Below, piece after piece: positions 13,228 through 24,543 of a stretch of 64,000 nt of DNA. The stretch's first letter is position 1. Each line of letters begins with the position of its first letter. Made by a program: the position numbers and the translations under genes. The DNA is from Bacteroidetes bacterium CG12_big_fil_rev_8_21_14_0_65_60_17. GTDB lineage: Bacteria; Bacteroidota; Rhodothermia; Rhodothermales; UBA10348. Below the pieces are notes generated by a model. The model saw only the letters and a program-made list of their open reading frames with translations, made no database searches and was not told the DNA's origin. The DNA is taken from NCBI GenBank assembly GCA_002787815.1, contig PCUY01000016.1, positions 89,802 to 153,801 of the forward strand. The letters run 5' to 3'.

Positions 13228-13654
13228 CGAACAGATCCTCGGTTACGGAAAGCGCAACGCTGCTCATGATGAGCTCCGGTGGAAGTTGGGTGAAGTCCGT
13301 CGAAAGAAGGGCGGTATTCACGTTCGCATACAGGGAACAGCCGGCTTCCCGTTCGACGACAAGACCATTCGCCGTATCACCACTTCGAGCAACAAAGATG
13401 ACCTCCCCCAGCTCTTTGCTGGCCTTGAATCCTGTACATCCCTGTATCTGGAGGAATGAACTCACGGCGTAGACGCTGACCAGACTTGTGATCTCGCCCG
13501 TTGGCAGACTCATTTCCATGTGGATTTCGAGTGTGATTTTACGGCCGCTTGCTTCGTCAGCAAGTTCATAACGGGCATAGTGGGGACCACGCTTGGCCAA
13601 AACGCCCAATACGTCCTCGACACGCTGGATATCCGATTCTGTGAAAATGTAGGC
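13214..13654 (-). CDS. Conserved-looking hypothetical protein
   Basis: Starts MAYIFTESDIQRVEDVLG; overlaps ybeY by 14 bp, typical of co-transcription. Confidence 0.65.
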   Translation of the reverse strand, partial: AYIFTESDIQRVEDVLGVLAKRGPHYARYELADEASGRKITLEIHMEMSLPTGEITSLVSVYAVSSFLQIQGCTGFKASKELGEVIFVARSGDTANGLVVEREAGCSLYANVNTALLSTDFTQLPPELIMSSVALSVTEDLFGDLG

Positions 13655-13798
13655 CATGACAAGGTGTCCCGGTTGGGAACAGGAGTTGATTATGCCGTAC
13701 CGGAAAGATACCTGCCACCCTCTCAAGTTACAAAAGAGGCGGACCCGTTCGGCCAGTAAAACCGTATGGTACGTTCAATCATCCGGATGTTGCATACC

Positions 13799-14203
13799 AT
13801 GCATGAGAAGTCCATCAAATTCTGGGGCGTGACCGTCGGCATCCTGGGGGCGGTGTCCGTCGCCCTGGGCGCGTTTGCAGCCCATACGCTGAGGGATCTG
13901 GTTGAGCCGTCCCGGCTGGCCACGTTTCAAACCGGCGTGTCGTACATGCAGTTTCATGTGGCCGGAATCGCCGCCATAGTGCTGCTCATGCTGTATGCCG
14001 GCCCGGTGCCGTGGCTACGCCGCGCTGCTGCTTTTCAAGCGGTTGGAATCGTGCTTTTTACCGGTAGCCTGACCACGCTCACCGTAACCGGCGCCACGTG
14101 GCTTGGTGCCGTGGCACCCATCGGTGGCGTGGCTTTCATTGCAGGCTGGCTGTCAGTGGCCGTGTTCTTCAGCCAATCTCATCTTCTTCGAAAAGAAGTG
14201 TGA
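13799..14203 (+). CDS. DUF423 family membrane protein
   Basis: GILGAVSVALGAFAAHTL...TGVSYMQFHVAGI...GAVAPIGGVAFIAGW. Confidence 0.85.
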   Translation: MHEKSIKFWGVTVGILGAVSVALGAFAAHTLRDLVEPSRLATFQTGVSYMQFHVAGIAAIVLLMLYAGPVPWLRRAAAFQAVGIVLFTGSLTTLTVTGATWLGAVAPIGGVAFIAGWLSVAVFFSQSHLLRKEV

Positions 14204-14543
14204 TGCTTGGAAGCAGGTTGTGCTCTTCTGCAAGGTCCAGCAGGACCTTGGAGATTTCGTCTACATGGTCGTACGTTCCCACTTCCCGACTATCGACAGC
14301 GAGTGCATAACCGATATCGTCGTTCGTTCCTGGTTCGTATTCCTCCCACTCGGTTGCTTCCTCAAGTACAAAGAGTCCGTCTTCAGGAGCAAATGAGGCG
14401 ACGTATTTTTCCCGCCCAGCTGTTTCGTCGACCAGGCTCAGATTGCCGAGGGCGTCGTATTCTTCATCGTAGAAAAGCGTCTCGGCAATGAGGCGCATCG
14501 TGAAGGTATTGAGGTTGAACGTGGGCATGGGTGGTGCTGTCAT
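14169..14543 (-). CDS. Acidic hypothetical protein
   Basis: 124 aa acidic ORF abutting lipB. Confidence 0.6.
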   Translation of the reverse strand: MTAPPMPTFNLNTFTMRLIAETLFYDEEYDALGNLSLVDETAGREKYVASFAPEDGLFVLEEATEWEEYEPGTNDDIGYALAVDSREVGTYDHVDEISKVLLDLAEEHNLLPSITLLFEEDEIG

Positions 14544-15322
14544 GAAGTGGGACTGCCATCAAGATACGCCGAAAGGTAGGACTGCGCATTCAAACCATCG
14601 AGAATGTGCACCTCGGCAGCAAAAACGCGCGCCATATGCCGTGCTACCATGTCCATCACGCGTTCCATCGACACATCGGGTAGCACGCCCTCCTGGACGA
14701 GCGAAGTCACACCGCGGTCCGCAATACCACAGGGAACAATCATGTCGAAATGCCGGGGATCTGTATCCACGTTCAGGGCGAAGCCGTGCATGGTCACCCA
14801 CCGGCTGCACCGGATCCCCATGGCGCAGATTTTTCTTTCCTGTCCAGGTGGGGTCTTGACCCATACGCCGGTCAGCCCTTCCATACGGCCGGTTGCGAGT
14901 CCGAATTCCCTGCAGACACCGATGATGACTTCCTCGAGATCCCTCAGGTAGCGGTGGATATCCGTGTAGAAACAGTCCAGGTCCAGAATGGGATACCCTA
15001 CGAGTTGTCCCGGACCGTGGTACGTAATATCGCCACCGCGATCAATCTGCACAAACTCCGCACCCGCAGACGCCAGCTCGGAATCTGTAGCCAGCAGGTT
15101 GGCCCGGTCGCCACTTTTACCCAGCGTGAACACGGGAGGATGCTCAAGCAACAGCAGTACATGATCGAGCCGCTCCGGGTTCGGACTGCGTTTGTTCGCC
15201 ACGAGCCGTGCCTGCAATCGCTTCTGCAGATTCCAGGCGTCGGAGTAGGCCGTTGGGCCCAACCGGCAAACGGCAATCCTGTTCAAGGCGTCGGGCTGTG
15301 TCATGGGGTCAATTGGCCGCAC
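14540..15322 (-). CDS. lipB: Octanoyltransferase LipB
   Basis: LEHPPVFTLGKSGDRANLL, RGGDITYHGPGQLVGYPI, ICAMGIRCSRWVTMHGFALNV. Confidence 0.95.
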   Translation of the reverse strand: MRPIDPMTQPDALNRIAVCRLGPTAYSDAWNLQKRLQARLVANKRSPNPERLDHVLLLLEHPPVFTLGKSGDRANLLATDSELASAGAEFVQIDRGGDITYHGPGQLVGYPILDLDCFYTDIHRYLRDLEEVIIGVCREFGLATGRMEGLTGVWVKTPPGQERKICAMGIRCSRWVTMHGFALNVDTDPRHFDMIVPCGIADRGVTSLVQEGVLPDVSMERVMDMVARHMARVFAAEVHILDGLNAQSYLSAYLDGSPTS

Positions 15323-15324
15323 TT

Positions 15325-18300
15325 CTAATTGGAAATACTTACTCGGATATTGAACGCGCCATTGATGTTGACAGATGACGGCTGTCTGGAGTCCTCGGAG
15401 TCAAACTTTTCGTATTTGAGAGTGAAGTCAGCAGAGACCCTGTTGGAAAACTGATACGCGAGTTTTGGCGTCACGGACGTACGCGTGTGGGCCGTTACCA
15501 GTGAAATATTGTCTCCTTGGAGGGCATCGGACGGCACAAAGTCAGGATCACCCAAGGCCTGTTCGAGCGCCCTGCGAAGCCGCAGCCGTTCATCCGACGT
15601 ATTGCTTCTCGATAGGGTCAGATTGAATGAGAGCCGGTTTTCAAGACGTTTTCCGCTCATGAAGGGAAGCTTCAATCCGGTTTTTTGATAACCGAAGGTC
15701 ATACTGACCTCGTTGGTCCGGCTTTCGCTCACCTCGAAATTGGCGGTTGACAGGGAAAACGCATTGCTTTTATTCCAGTTGATGGTAGTCTGGATCTGGC
15801 GCTTCCAGGACAGGTCCAACCCGACCATGGGCGAGAAGCGCTCATTGACGCGGATATTCCCTGCCTGGAATGGCTCTATACGCGATTGGATACGGCGGCC
15901 GCCGAGATCGACCGTGTTCAGCGTGTCGTTACTGGTAAACGACGTGTTCGTACGGAAATCAGACGAGTAGTCTGCACTGTATCCGTGACGCACAGAGGCA
16001 TTCTGAACAAGGCGTCGCAGCACGGGAAACTTACCCAGCCCGGAGTAGGAGACCGTCCAACTGGGTCTGGGGAACGGGACCAGGTTTTTGTTATCGACCG
16101 TACCCTGGTTACGGATGTAGGCCGTACGGAAATCCTGTACGACCGATGAGTTGGTCAGTACAACACGTCCGTCTCCGTTGGCATCGGGCACAATGACTGG
16201 GTCGTCTTCCCCTGTGGCAGCGAGATCCTCTGAGAATGCTCGCAACTGCGCATTGAACAGGTCGAGATAGTCCGATCCGAAGGCCCAGACAGATGCCTTG
16301 TTCGTTCCCTGTTCTGTGAGCGTCGTATCTACCCCGAGAAAAGCCTGCGTGGCGTTGTCAATCTGCGGCTGGAAAGTGAATGTTTTCCCGTTCTGGAATT
16401 CAAGATTCCAGTTGAGGTTGATGGTAAGGGCCTGGGATGGGTTCAATGTCGTTCTGCCCTGGAACCGGTCGTTGTCTGTCAACTGGTCCGATACCTGCAG
16501 CGAGGGGTCTATGAGTCGTTGCGAAATGTCAATTTGACGATCGAGTCCGAAACGGTAACCAAGCGATGGCCCGTTGCCCCGAAGAGCGTCAAAAAAGCCG
16601 TATTTCGCCGATACGTCGACCACATTACCGTTCTCATCGAGGACAGGCGTGCCTACGTTGGACGACTGGGACGACCTCGTACCGGTGTAGGAAATGTTGA
16701 AATCCCGAACGCCTGTGACAGCGAGCACGGTCCGTCGCCCGACGGATTTTACACGATCGCCAACGCCGAGATCGTCTTCATCGTCCTTGAGGGCGTTCTG
16801 ACGCTGTGCCGACGTCTCCTCGTCTTCTTCTCCGGCATGGTTGCTGCGAGCACGCTCCTGCTCTTTTCGTCTCCTTTGTGCCTGGCGGGCGCTTACATAT
16901 TTCTTTTGGGCATTCTCCAGTTCTTCGTAGTAGGAAATTTTGCGGAAGAGCTCCTGGAATCGGATGGAAACGCCGCTGCGGGCCGTCACGGAATTCCGGA
17001 TGGATGCGCCGGTATTGCGCCCAACGGCGCCATTCTGCCAATCATATTGAGCGCCATAACTGATGTCCTGCAGTTGGAGCCAGTTCAGAAACCGGATGCG
17101 TTGAAGGCGCGGTCGAAAGCTGGCCGTGACCTGCTGGCTGTGGCGCTCGGTGCGGGGTGAGGCGGAGCCGCCCAGGAAGTCGCCGATGACGCTTGTACCA
17201 TTTACGACGTCAAGACGGGTGGTTTCAAAGGCGGATTGTGCCTGCGTGGAATCGATCAGGCCAGATGCCAATGCATCTTCAATGCTTACGCCGCGAAAGG
17301 TTGTATCTGAGAGGACCACACTGAACGTGGTGTCCACACCTGCCGCATTCAGGTTCTGGTTTGTCGATTGGTCGAACGAGAAATTCAGGAACGTGAATGG
17401 GTTGTACTGGAAGCCAAAGTCCCGTTTCGTCGTGAAAGTATGGTTCTCCCGGGTTGGGAATCGAACATCAAGCGGGGTACTGACTGTATCGGTGGGCGAC
17501 ACTCTGGGCCGTTCCCGACTCTGGGTGAATGAACGCGAAAACGACGCCGATGTCGTGATGTTGGACGGCATGTAGTTCAGGTTCAGGTCTCCGAGCAGTC
17601 CAAGGACAGGTACGGGATCGAGGAAGAAAAGCGGACGAACCGTTTTCACCTTTCGGGTTGAGAATCGGTAGGACGTAGTCTGGGACCACCTCCATGAGTC
17701 GTTCAGGGACTGGGTCGGGCTGCGGCCGTCCGAACGGGCCTGTGACAGCGAGAGCGTAACCCCGTCCATGGTATTTCGGAGCAGGCGCGAGCGCGAGTTT
17801 GTCTTGCTGAGGCGGGTTGAAAGCGATCGGTTGAAGGTGTGTGTCTGGGCGGACTCGAGTGCATTCTGTTTGAGGTCATTGCGCTCCTCGGGTGTGAGAT
17901 CCTCCCGTCCATCTATCTGACTCAGGATTTCATCGAGCCGCACATCGCCCCGTGTCGGCGAAAATCGGGGTGTGGCCGTGTTGGACTGGACCTGGATGTT
18001 CACGGGCAGTCGCCATCCGTAGCGGTCCGGAATGAGTTTGTTGGCATTGAGCTCCGTCGTGACGCTCCAGTTGTCCACGTCTGTCTGGTCGCGTTCTCCG
18101 AGGCTGGAGGAGAGACTGCCGAAGCCGTCGGTCTGACGGTTGATATTGGCTTTCACGCGGCCCACATCGGCAAGTTTTATATCGGCAGTTGCCAGGCCGG
18201 CCCACCCGTTTGTTTCGTCATACCCAGCCACGCGCAGCTCATTGACCCAGATGGTGATGTCCTGCAGGATGTCTTCGAAGGCCGTGCTCGTGGAATCGGC

Positions 18301-21300
18301 CGGATTTCGGATACCGATGACAATCGTATTTACCTTGCCCAGCGATGGTGTGCCCTTTATTCCCAGACGCGTTCCTGGAGGGGCAAAAAGCGAGGCATCG
18401 GGCACAGCACTCGAGCGCAGCGTATCGCCGAGTGCGTTGTAAAAAACACTGTCGAGGGGGAAAGCGGCGTCGTCCCGTGCCACTTTCAGTTGGTTCAAGG
18501 CGCCAAGTTCGATATTCATGGATCCGAGATCCTGGATCATGCCCTGGAAGTCCGTGCTGGTCTGCCATAGGACTTCCGGTGAGCCTGCTGTTTCCGAACT
18601 GGGGGTCAGCGGCTGCTCGTATTCGTAATAGTCATTGGACTCGTTGGCACCGATTCGAACAAAGAGTCGGGCCTTGGAACGGGCCTCCTCAACCGGAAGC
18701 GTGGCCAGTTCCCGGCCATCGGCCAATATGCCATGTGCATGCACGAACATGCGCAGGTTCGAATACTTGAGCAGGTCGAGGTTATTGGCTTGCGTCTTGA
18801 AAATCCCTCGCTGCGAACCGGGAAGCAGATTTTCAACCCGAAGGACAAGCGATTGCTCGCGCGCGTTCTGTGCCAGGCCCGATGCCAGACGGGACTGGCT
18901 TACGACAGCGCCAAGGGGGGGCGCGTAGATGTCTGCATTTTCCTCGTTGTTGATGCTGGACACCGTGAGGCGTGTCTCACTGAACGTGGTGTCGAAGGGC
19001 GTGTCATGCTCGAGTGTAATCCGGTCCGACTTCTGCCATTGGCTTCCAACGAGTTCGAGTGACGCCAAGCGCAACGTGATCGGGACCTCGTGGCCCGTAG
19101 TCCAGATCCGGATGGATTCCATTTTAGTGAAATCCTGGATATCACCCACGCGTCGCGTGAACTGCTGCACGGGAATGCGGACCTGAAACCAGCCTGTGCT
19201 GCCCCCGTCCTCACCTTTGATCTCGCCGACCACAAAATCGTCAACCTGGGCGGGGACGGCAAGGGAATCCAGAGCGCGTCGACTGAGGGGGATTTCATAC
19301 TGAAAGTAACTGTTTTCCGTATCGACGGTGGAGTTTCTGTTCAGGTCTTCCGAATCCGGGAAGCGGGAGTTTCCCCGGCGGACAGAGGTGTTTGTCGCCA
19401 ACTTGTTCTGCGTTTCGAAGGCATTCAGTTCATGGCCCGAGAAATAGCGTGTGAAGCGCTGCTGGAACGTGGCCCGGTCGGGGAAAAACTCGGGATTGTC
19501 GAAATACTGGGAATTACCAAAATAATGGTAATCGTCGCCGGACGGGTCGGCGAATGCCCGTGCCACCTCGGCACGGTAGCGGGGATCCGGATCATTCTGG
19601 TCAAGTGATTCCAGAAAGTCCGAAAAGTGCACCTGCTCCGTGGCGAAATCCGGATAGTCCGCGGCATTCACCGAAGACAGACCATCAAGACCAAGGTCCT
19701 CCGTCCGATTCGTTCCGTCGTCGAGGTCGACCACGTTGTTCTGTGTCCCGGTCGGTGAGCGCCCCCACTCCTGGAATCCAGCCTCGGAAATATTGGATGT
19801 GGACAGGCCGTCCTCATTGTTGAGCCGGCCGTCCGGCAGTACATCCTCTGAAATCGTGCCGAGGTCCAGATACAATTTCGCATCCCTTCCCGGATCGTTC
19901 GACGTGTTTTCCGGAAATGCCTGGAAAATGAACTCCACGAAGTCAATGTTCTTCAGGCTGAAATCGGTGAATCCGTCTGGCAGACGTTGGACCATACCGC
20001 CCCACGTATCCTTCGGGTTGTCCAGGAAGCGGCGAAGTTCCTGTGTGTAATTGTAGGGACCACGCATGTGCGGGTTGAAGTAGAGGTCGAATGTCTCCAG
20101 GGTCGGGTCGATTTCAGCCCTGGTGTCCCTGTTCGGAAACACTTCATCTATCCTGAAAATCCGTATAGCGTCAACGTTTTGAGCTATTGCAGGTACTTCC
20201 CGGAGAATGTTCGCGTTGACACGGTACCAACCGAACGCTCCCCGCCATGCGGTTCGCAATGAGTCGTTCAGGGAACTTCGTGTGATCCCGAAACGGTCAA
20301 TGACCCCGATGGAGTCGGGGGCGCTGGCCAGCGACCATGAACCTGGTTGTGTAAGCGGGAACGTATTTTCGAAGCCTTCGAAATCATCGATATAGGACGT
20401 GCCGTTGAGCTCGTCACGGGCGAAATCCCGACCTTGGCCTCGCAGGTTGTCCCGGGTCCGGCTGAAGGCAACCGTCTCAGTATGATTGGGTCGAAGTTGC
20501 GCGAATTCTCCGGACAGTTGTATAGAGGAGGGTTCGCGGGTCTGGAGAAGCGGAATGCGGTCAATGGTCTGCGTCATCCAGCGTGGCTCAAGACGGATGG
20601 CACCGTCAACGCCCCAGATGGTATTGGAAATGGGCTCTTCTCCAATCCTGAATTTGTCGATGGGAGATTTCTCCTTCAAGCTCATGACCGTAGAGCCCAG
20701 CGAGAGCTTTTCACTGCGCTCATATTCGGCTCTGAGTCCCAGCAGGGTTTTCTTCTGGACGTTGAAAAAGGAATTCTGTTCGAACTCGATATTGATATCC
20801 CGCCCGGCCGTGAGAAACGCCGGGTTCACGATCTGAACCGATCCCGTTCCGGAGTAGTCGGCAACGAAATCTGTGCCTTCTGCCAGCGGCGTGCCACCGC
20901 TTGTGACACGGATGGAGCCCGGCACCACCCCGGAAAAAGCCCGAAGATCATAGAATGCCTTGACTGAACCCTTGTAGGAGCCCCGGATGGCGTACACATT
21001 ATGTTGCGTATCGCGCAGGGCATTTGCTTTTTTCTGGGTATACAGATTGTCGTAGGCCAGCAGGTCAGACACCTGCTGTTTGGCTTCAGGCGACCCGGGA
21101 CCAGCCTGAATAACCTGATCAATGCGCCCGGCAAACGGTTCAAGGAATGGAAAAATGAGGCGCCCCTCTCCCGGCAGAATCGTATAGTTGACCAGGAAGT
21201 CGAATTGGTCATCCGGTGAGAGTGCGGCGTTTTCGTTTACCCGGTCAAGACCCATGATCTGGAGTGCCGTCTGGGTTCCACCAGCCCCGGGTAATGTTTT

Positions 21301-23136
21301 CGAAGCAACCTGACCGGGTGGTTCATAGAACACCTGCAGCTTGAAGTCTTCCGGCTGGATCCCACTGCCTGGCAGGCGGTAGATGTTGCGCATTTCAAGG
21401 TACCACGCAGCCGGATTGAAGCCGGCCTCCAACGCAGGTTGACGCATTTGGACGGGACGCAGAAGCTTCAGGACAATTTTGGCCTCGTTCTGACCACCGT
21501 CAGAGCCACCCGTATCGGTCGAGAAGTCTCCAATAGTGAATGTCTGGCCCGCCGCCCGGTAGCGGAAGGAAACCGCGAGCGCTTCACTCTCCTGTATGCG
21601 TTGGCGCAGTGAGACGTAGCCGAGTACTTCATCGATAGTATAATCGCGCCCTTCCTGCAATCGTTTGAACTTGCCAACCTGGAAGTCGGAAGCGGACATG
21701 TCCTTTACATTCTCCAGGTAGGAAGATGGCGATGCATTGCCATCCCGGAATTCGGTGTCGACTTCACCCCCGTCACTGTAGTCATACTGGTCCCTGTCGG
21801 GGGATGGAAGGATCGCGGCAGTGAATTGATTGGCCTGATCCAGGAGTTCGCGCGGTTCTCCGAGGTCCACAACCGCAACAGCTTGGCGCACATTCTCTTC
21901 CTCAGGCTGCGTGGGCATCAGTTTCCAGACTTCGATCTCCGTGATGCGCTCGAAGTTGTTGGCTACGCGGATGTTGGGCGGATCGGAGAGGGCATCTTCC
22001 CAGCGATTCCGGAAGTAATAGCCGAGAAAGAAGTGTACGGCTTCGTCGTAGTCGGTAGGCTGCAGGTCGAACTCGGTCGATTCCGATCCGCCATCAATAT
22101 CGAGGCTGTTGGCTTGGCCCTCCTGCTGCGACATCACCGTAGTCAGACGTATGCCACCCAGCTGCAGCTCGCTTTTTATTCCGAACAGGCTTTGACCACC
22201 CCGGATCAGGGATGACGAAGTCTGCAGGTTCACGTTGCCGGCCTCGATGGATTGAATTATTTCATCCTCATAGCCCGTGTACTCGAGGCGTAACTGGTTC
22301 TGGAAATCGAACTGGTTGCTGGAGTCATACTTGACGTTGATCCGGAGTTTGTCACCAATGGTGCCCGTAATTCCAAGGCTCAGATCCTGTCTGAACTGGG
22401 GATCGAGTTGGGCAGAGCGACCGGTGACGGACACCTGCTGATCGTTTTTCAGGTAATCAAATCCGGCAGCAATGTCAGCCGTGCCGTTGACCCGCAGGTC
22501 TACCTCGGGTTTTCCAAAGATGGTAGTGAATGCACTTTGTCGTCCACCCGGGACGACCACATTGATACCTACTCCTCCACGGTTCTGACGCTGCCGGGCA
22601 CGCTCACGTGCAACAATGAGCGTTCGCCAATTCTGGTCCAGATCATACCCGAGACGTGCATCCCTGTAGCGGTCAAAATCCAGGTAAATGGGAAAGCGGA
22701 CTTCCGTTTCTCCTACCTTTTCCTTCGGGCGGTAGGCCAGTGCCGTTGAATCGAATTCGATTTCGTGCCGCCAGACCCGCCCCATCGGAACGAAAAAAGG
22801 CCGTGTATCCCGTGGGAAGACCGACGATGACGGCAACTCGCCCTGCCACCGCCGGATATACTGCATGACGCGGCCTGAATCCGGAAAAACAAGAACAATG
22901 GAGTCGGCGATCAGGCTGTCAGGAATGGGCTCAGTCAGCGATACCCGTACCGAGTCCGTGTCCGAGCGCGTAAAGAACAAAGCTTCACTCCGGAGCAACT
23001 GCACATCGGAGTGTGTGGATGCGGCGCTGACCAGGACCATGGACACGATGAACAGGGCAACGATACCTGTCAATACGCTGCGCGTCCGTGACGAGCCGCC
23101 ATGCGGATAATCTGTTCTTACGGGTGTATCGGGCAC
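15325..23136 (-). CDS. sprA: SprA, giant outer-membrane translocon of the Type IX secretion system
   Basis: 2603 aa; LGYDLDQNWRTLIVARERARQRQNRGGVGINVVVPGGRQSAFTTIFGKPEVDLRVNG; LNWNLEFQNGKTF; terminal beta-barrel strands. Confidence 0.93.
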   Translation of the reverse strand: MPDTPVRTDYPHGGSSRTRSVLTGIVALFIVSMVLVSAASTHSDVQLLRSEALFFTRSDTDSVRVSLTEPIPDSLIADSIVLVFPDSGRVMQYIRRWQGELPSSSVFPRDTRPFFVPMGRVWRHEIEFDSTALAYRPKEKVGETEVRFPIYLDFDRYRDARLGYDLDQNWRTLIVARERARQRQNRGGVGINVVVPGGRQSAFTTIFGKPEVDLRVNGTADIAAGFDYLKNDQQVSVTGRSAQLDPQFRQDLSLGITGTIGDKLRINVKYDSSNQFDFQNQLRLEYTGYEDEIIQSIEAGNVNLQTSSSLIRGGQSLFGIKSELQLGGIRLTTVMSQQEGQANSLDIDGGSESTEFDLQPTDYDEAVHFFLGYYFRNRWEDALSDPPNIRVANNFERITEIEVWKLMPTQPEEENVRQAVAVVDLGEPRELLDQANQFTAAILPSPDRDQYDYSDGGEVDTEFRDGNASPSSYLENVKDMSASDFQVGKFKRLQEGRDYTIDEVLGYVSLRQRIQESEALAVSFRYRAAGQTFTIGDFSTDTGGSDGGQNEAKIVLKLLRPVQMRQPALEAGFNPAAWYLEMRNIYRLPGSGIQPEDFKLQVFYEPPGQVASKTLPGAGGTQTALQIMGLDRVNENAALSPDDQFDFLVNYTILPGEGRLIFPFLEPFAGRIDQVIQAGPGSPEAKQQVSDLLAYDNLYTQKKANALRDTQHNVYAIRGSYKGSVKAFYDLRAFSGVVPGSIRVTSGGTPLAEGTDFVADYSGTGSVQIVNPAFLTAGRDINIEFEQNSFFNVQKKTLLGLRAEYERSEKLSLGSTVMSLKEKSPIDKFRIGEEPISNTIWGVDGAIRLEPRWMTQTIDRIPLLQTREPSSIQLSGEFAQLRPNHTETVAFSRTRDNLRGQGRDFARDELNGTSYIDDFEGFENTFPLTQPGSWSLASAPDSIGVIDRFGITRSSLNDSLRTAWRGAFGWYRVNANILREVPAIAQNVDAIRIFRIDEVFPNRDTRAEIDPTLETFDLYFNPHMRGPYNYTQELRRFLDNPKDTWGGMVQRLPDGFTDFSLKNIDFVEFIFQAFPENTSNDPGRDAKLYLDLGTISEDVLPDGRLNNEDGLSTSNISEAGFQEWGRSPTGTQNNVVDLDDGTNRTEDLGLDGLSSVNAADYPDFATEQVHFSDFLESLDQNDPDPRYRAEVARAFADPSGDDYHYFGNSQYFDNPEFFPDRATFQQRFTRYFSGHELNAFETQNKLATNTSVRRGNSRFPDSEDLNRNSTVDTENSYFQYEIPLSRRALDSLAVPAQVDDFVVGEIKGEDGGSTGWFQVRIPVQQFTRRVGDIQDFTKMESIRIWTTGHEVPITLRLASLELVGSQWQKSDRITLEHDTPFDTTFSETRLTVSSINNEENADIYAPPLGAVVSQSRLASGLAQNAREQSLVLRVENLLPGSQRGIFKTQANNLDLLKYSNLRMFVHAHGILADGRELATLPVEEARSKARLFVRIGANESNDYYEYEQPLTPSSETAGSPEVLWQTSTDFQGMIQDLGSMNIELGALNQLKVARDDAAFPLDSVFYNALGDTLRSSAVPDASLFAPPGTRLGIKGTPSLGKVNTIVIGIRNPADSTSTAFEDILQDITIWVNELRVAGYDETNGWAGLATADIKLADVGRVKANINRQTDGFGSLSSSLGERDQTDVDNWSVTTELNANKLIPDRYGWRLPVNIQVQSNTATPRFSPTRGDVRLDEILSQIDGREDLTPEERNDLKQNALESAQTHTFNRSLSTRLSKTNSRSRLLRNTMDGVTLSLSQARSDGRSPTQSLNDSWRWSQTTSYRFSTRKVKTVRPLFFLDPVPVLGLLGDLNLNYMPSNITTSASFSRSFTQSRERPRVSPTDTVSTPLDVRFPTRENHTFTTKRDFGFQYNPFTFLNFSFDQSTNQNLNAAGVDTTFSVVLSDTTFRGVSIEDALASGLIDSTQAQSAFETTRLDVVNGTSVIGDFLGGSASPRTERHSQQVTASFRPRLQRIRFLNWLQLQDISYGAQYDWQNGAVGRNTGASIRNSVTARSGVSIRFQELFRKISYYEELENAQKKYVSARQAQRRRKEQERARSNHAGEEDEETSAQRQNALKDDEDDLGVGDRVKSVGRRTVLAVTGVRDFNISYTGTRSSQSSNVGTPVLDENGNVVDVSAKYGFFDALRGNGPSLGYRFGLDRQIDISQRLIDPSLQVSDQLTDNDRFQGRTTLNPSQALTINLNWNLEFQNGKTFTFQPQIDNATQAFLGVDTTLTEQGTNKASVWAFGSDYLDLFNAQLRAFSEDLAATGEDDPVIVPDANGDGRVVLTNSSVVQDFRTAYIRNQGTVDNKNLVPFPRPSWTVSYSGLGKFPVLRRLVQNASVRHGYSADYSSDFRTNTSFTSNDTLNTVDLGGRRIQSRIEPFQAGNIRVNERFSPMVGLDLSWKRQIQTTINWNKSNAFSLSTANFEVSESRTNEVSMTFGYQKTGLKLPFMSGKRLENRLSFNLTLSRSNTSDERLRLRRALEQALGDPDFVPSDALQGDNISLVTAHTRTSVTPKLAYQFSNRVSADFTLKYEKFDSEDSRQPSSVNINGAFNIRVSISN

Positions 23137-23328
23137 AGTGCGGCTTTGCCGTACAACGGGTCGGTACGGCTTGGTGACTGAATTACTGATTCAACGGATC
23201 TCGGAAACAGTAGCTGGAGGTTCGATACACGCGGGAGAATGGCTCGTAGAGGGTCGGATACACGGCACCAAAATATTTGTTCTGCATCAGACATGCAGTG
23301 CAGAAAGACATCCATTGTACAATAAACA

Positions 23329-24480
23329 TCACCGGGGCTCAGTCCACCGGGTCTCAACAGGGAGGCCCGCCGCCCGGACGTTGTCAAAAAACGTTCGAAG
23401 GGGGACGATCTGCTCGGGGGGGCACACGCCGCCACCCGGTACAGCTCCCGACGCCAACTGAAGGGCAATCGTAGCGGCGGTAATTGATGTACAGCGGCGA
23501 ATTGCTGTCATGTTCCGCTCGCGGTCGAACTGTTGGATCATTTCATACACAAGTTCGGCATCCTGTCCATCCTTGTGGCCAAAAACTGAAATGCGGACAA
23601 GCACAGCATCTTCGTACGCACCACCGAGGCGCTGTTTGAGCCTCCTCGTCAACACATCGCGGTACGTCAGGTGCGACTGCACATCGATGATTTTCTGTTC
23701 GGCAAATCCGAGTGCGAGCAGAAACTGCATGTTCCGGGCGTGGCCCGGCCAGCGAATGCTCTTGTGATCGATGGTTTTGAGCGACGGGCCCGCTACCTCA
23801 CAGATCGTCTTCAGGAGGCCGGCCGTGTGAAACGCCTCCATGTCACTGAACGGCTCGGAAAACGAAATGTCCTCAATTCCAGTCAATGGAGAGGTGGACA
23901 ACTTCTGTCCTTCCTCCATGTACTCGACGGGTAGCGTATAGTCGTCGACAAGTTTTTCTGCCGACCATGAAATGCGAAAATTGAAGGGGGGCTCCGGCTC
24001 GAGCGGGACGTCACCGACGCGCAGGTGGGCACGGATGGGTTCGTCGAACTGTCTGATGGCATGAAGGCACAGCATATTCGACAGGCCGGGATCCAGACCA
24101 CAATTGGGTACGACCCACAAACTTTTTTCAGCTGCCCGTTCCGACAGATGGTACTCCTTTTCAAGGACAGGTGCACTGCTGCCGAGATCGCAGAAGTGGC
24201 TGCCTGACGTGAGTGCAATTCGAGCCAACTTCGGATAGAGGGCCGGGTCCGTCGCCCCAATAACACAGTTGCTGTCTTCCAGTATCGATGCCATGGTGCG
24301 CTCATCACGTGCGTCGACCTGGAAAGAGCGCAGCTTGGGACTGTCCAGGCGATTGTGCAGGCTCTGAAGACTCCGGGTGTGGGCATCACATACCCGTACC
24401 ACGGTTACTTCTTCGTGACCAATGAGCTCCTGGGCAATTGCCGAGCCCATATGGCCTGCTCCGATGATGGAAATTCTCAT
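23329..24480 (-). CDS. Saccharopine dehydrogenase-like NAD(P)-binding protein (paralog 1)
   Basis: MRISIIGAGHMGSAIAQEL Rossmann; NCGLDPGLSNM; RWPGHARNMQFL; PGGGVCPPE. Confidence 0.85.
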   Translation of the reverse strand: MRISIIGAGHMGSAIAQELIGHEEVTVVRVCDAHTRSLQSLHNRLDSPKLRSFQVDARDERTMASILEDSNCVIGATDPALYPKLARIALTSGSHFCDLGSSAPVLEKEYHLSERAAEKSLWVVPNCGLDPGLSNMLCLHAIRQFDEPIRAHLRVGDVPLEPEPPFNFRISWSAEKLVDDYTLPVEYMEEGQKLSTSPLTGIEDISFSEPFSDMEAFHTAGLLKTICEVAGPSLKTIDHKSIRWPGHARNMQFLLALGFAEQKIIDVQSHLTYRDVLTRRLKQRLGGAYEDAVLVRISVFGHKDGQDAELVYEMIQQFDRERNMTAIRRCTSITAATIALQLASGAVPGGGVCPPEQIVPLRTFFDNVRAAGLPVETRWTEPR

Positions 24481-24543
24481 GTCCTGCCGTCTTGCCTGAT
24501 GAATGGGCAAGATACGCATTCAGACAGCGCGACCTATATTCCA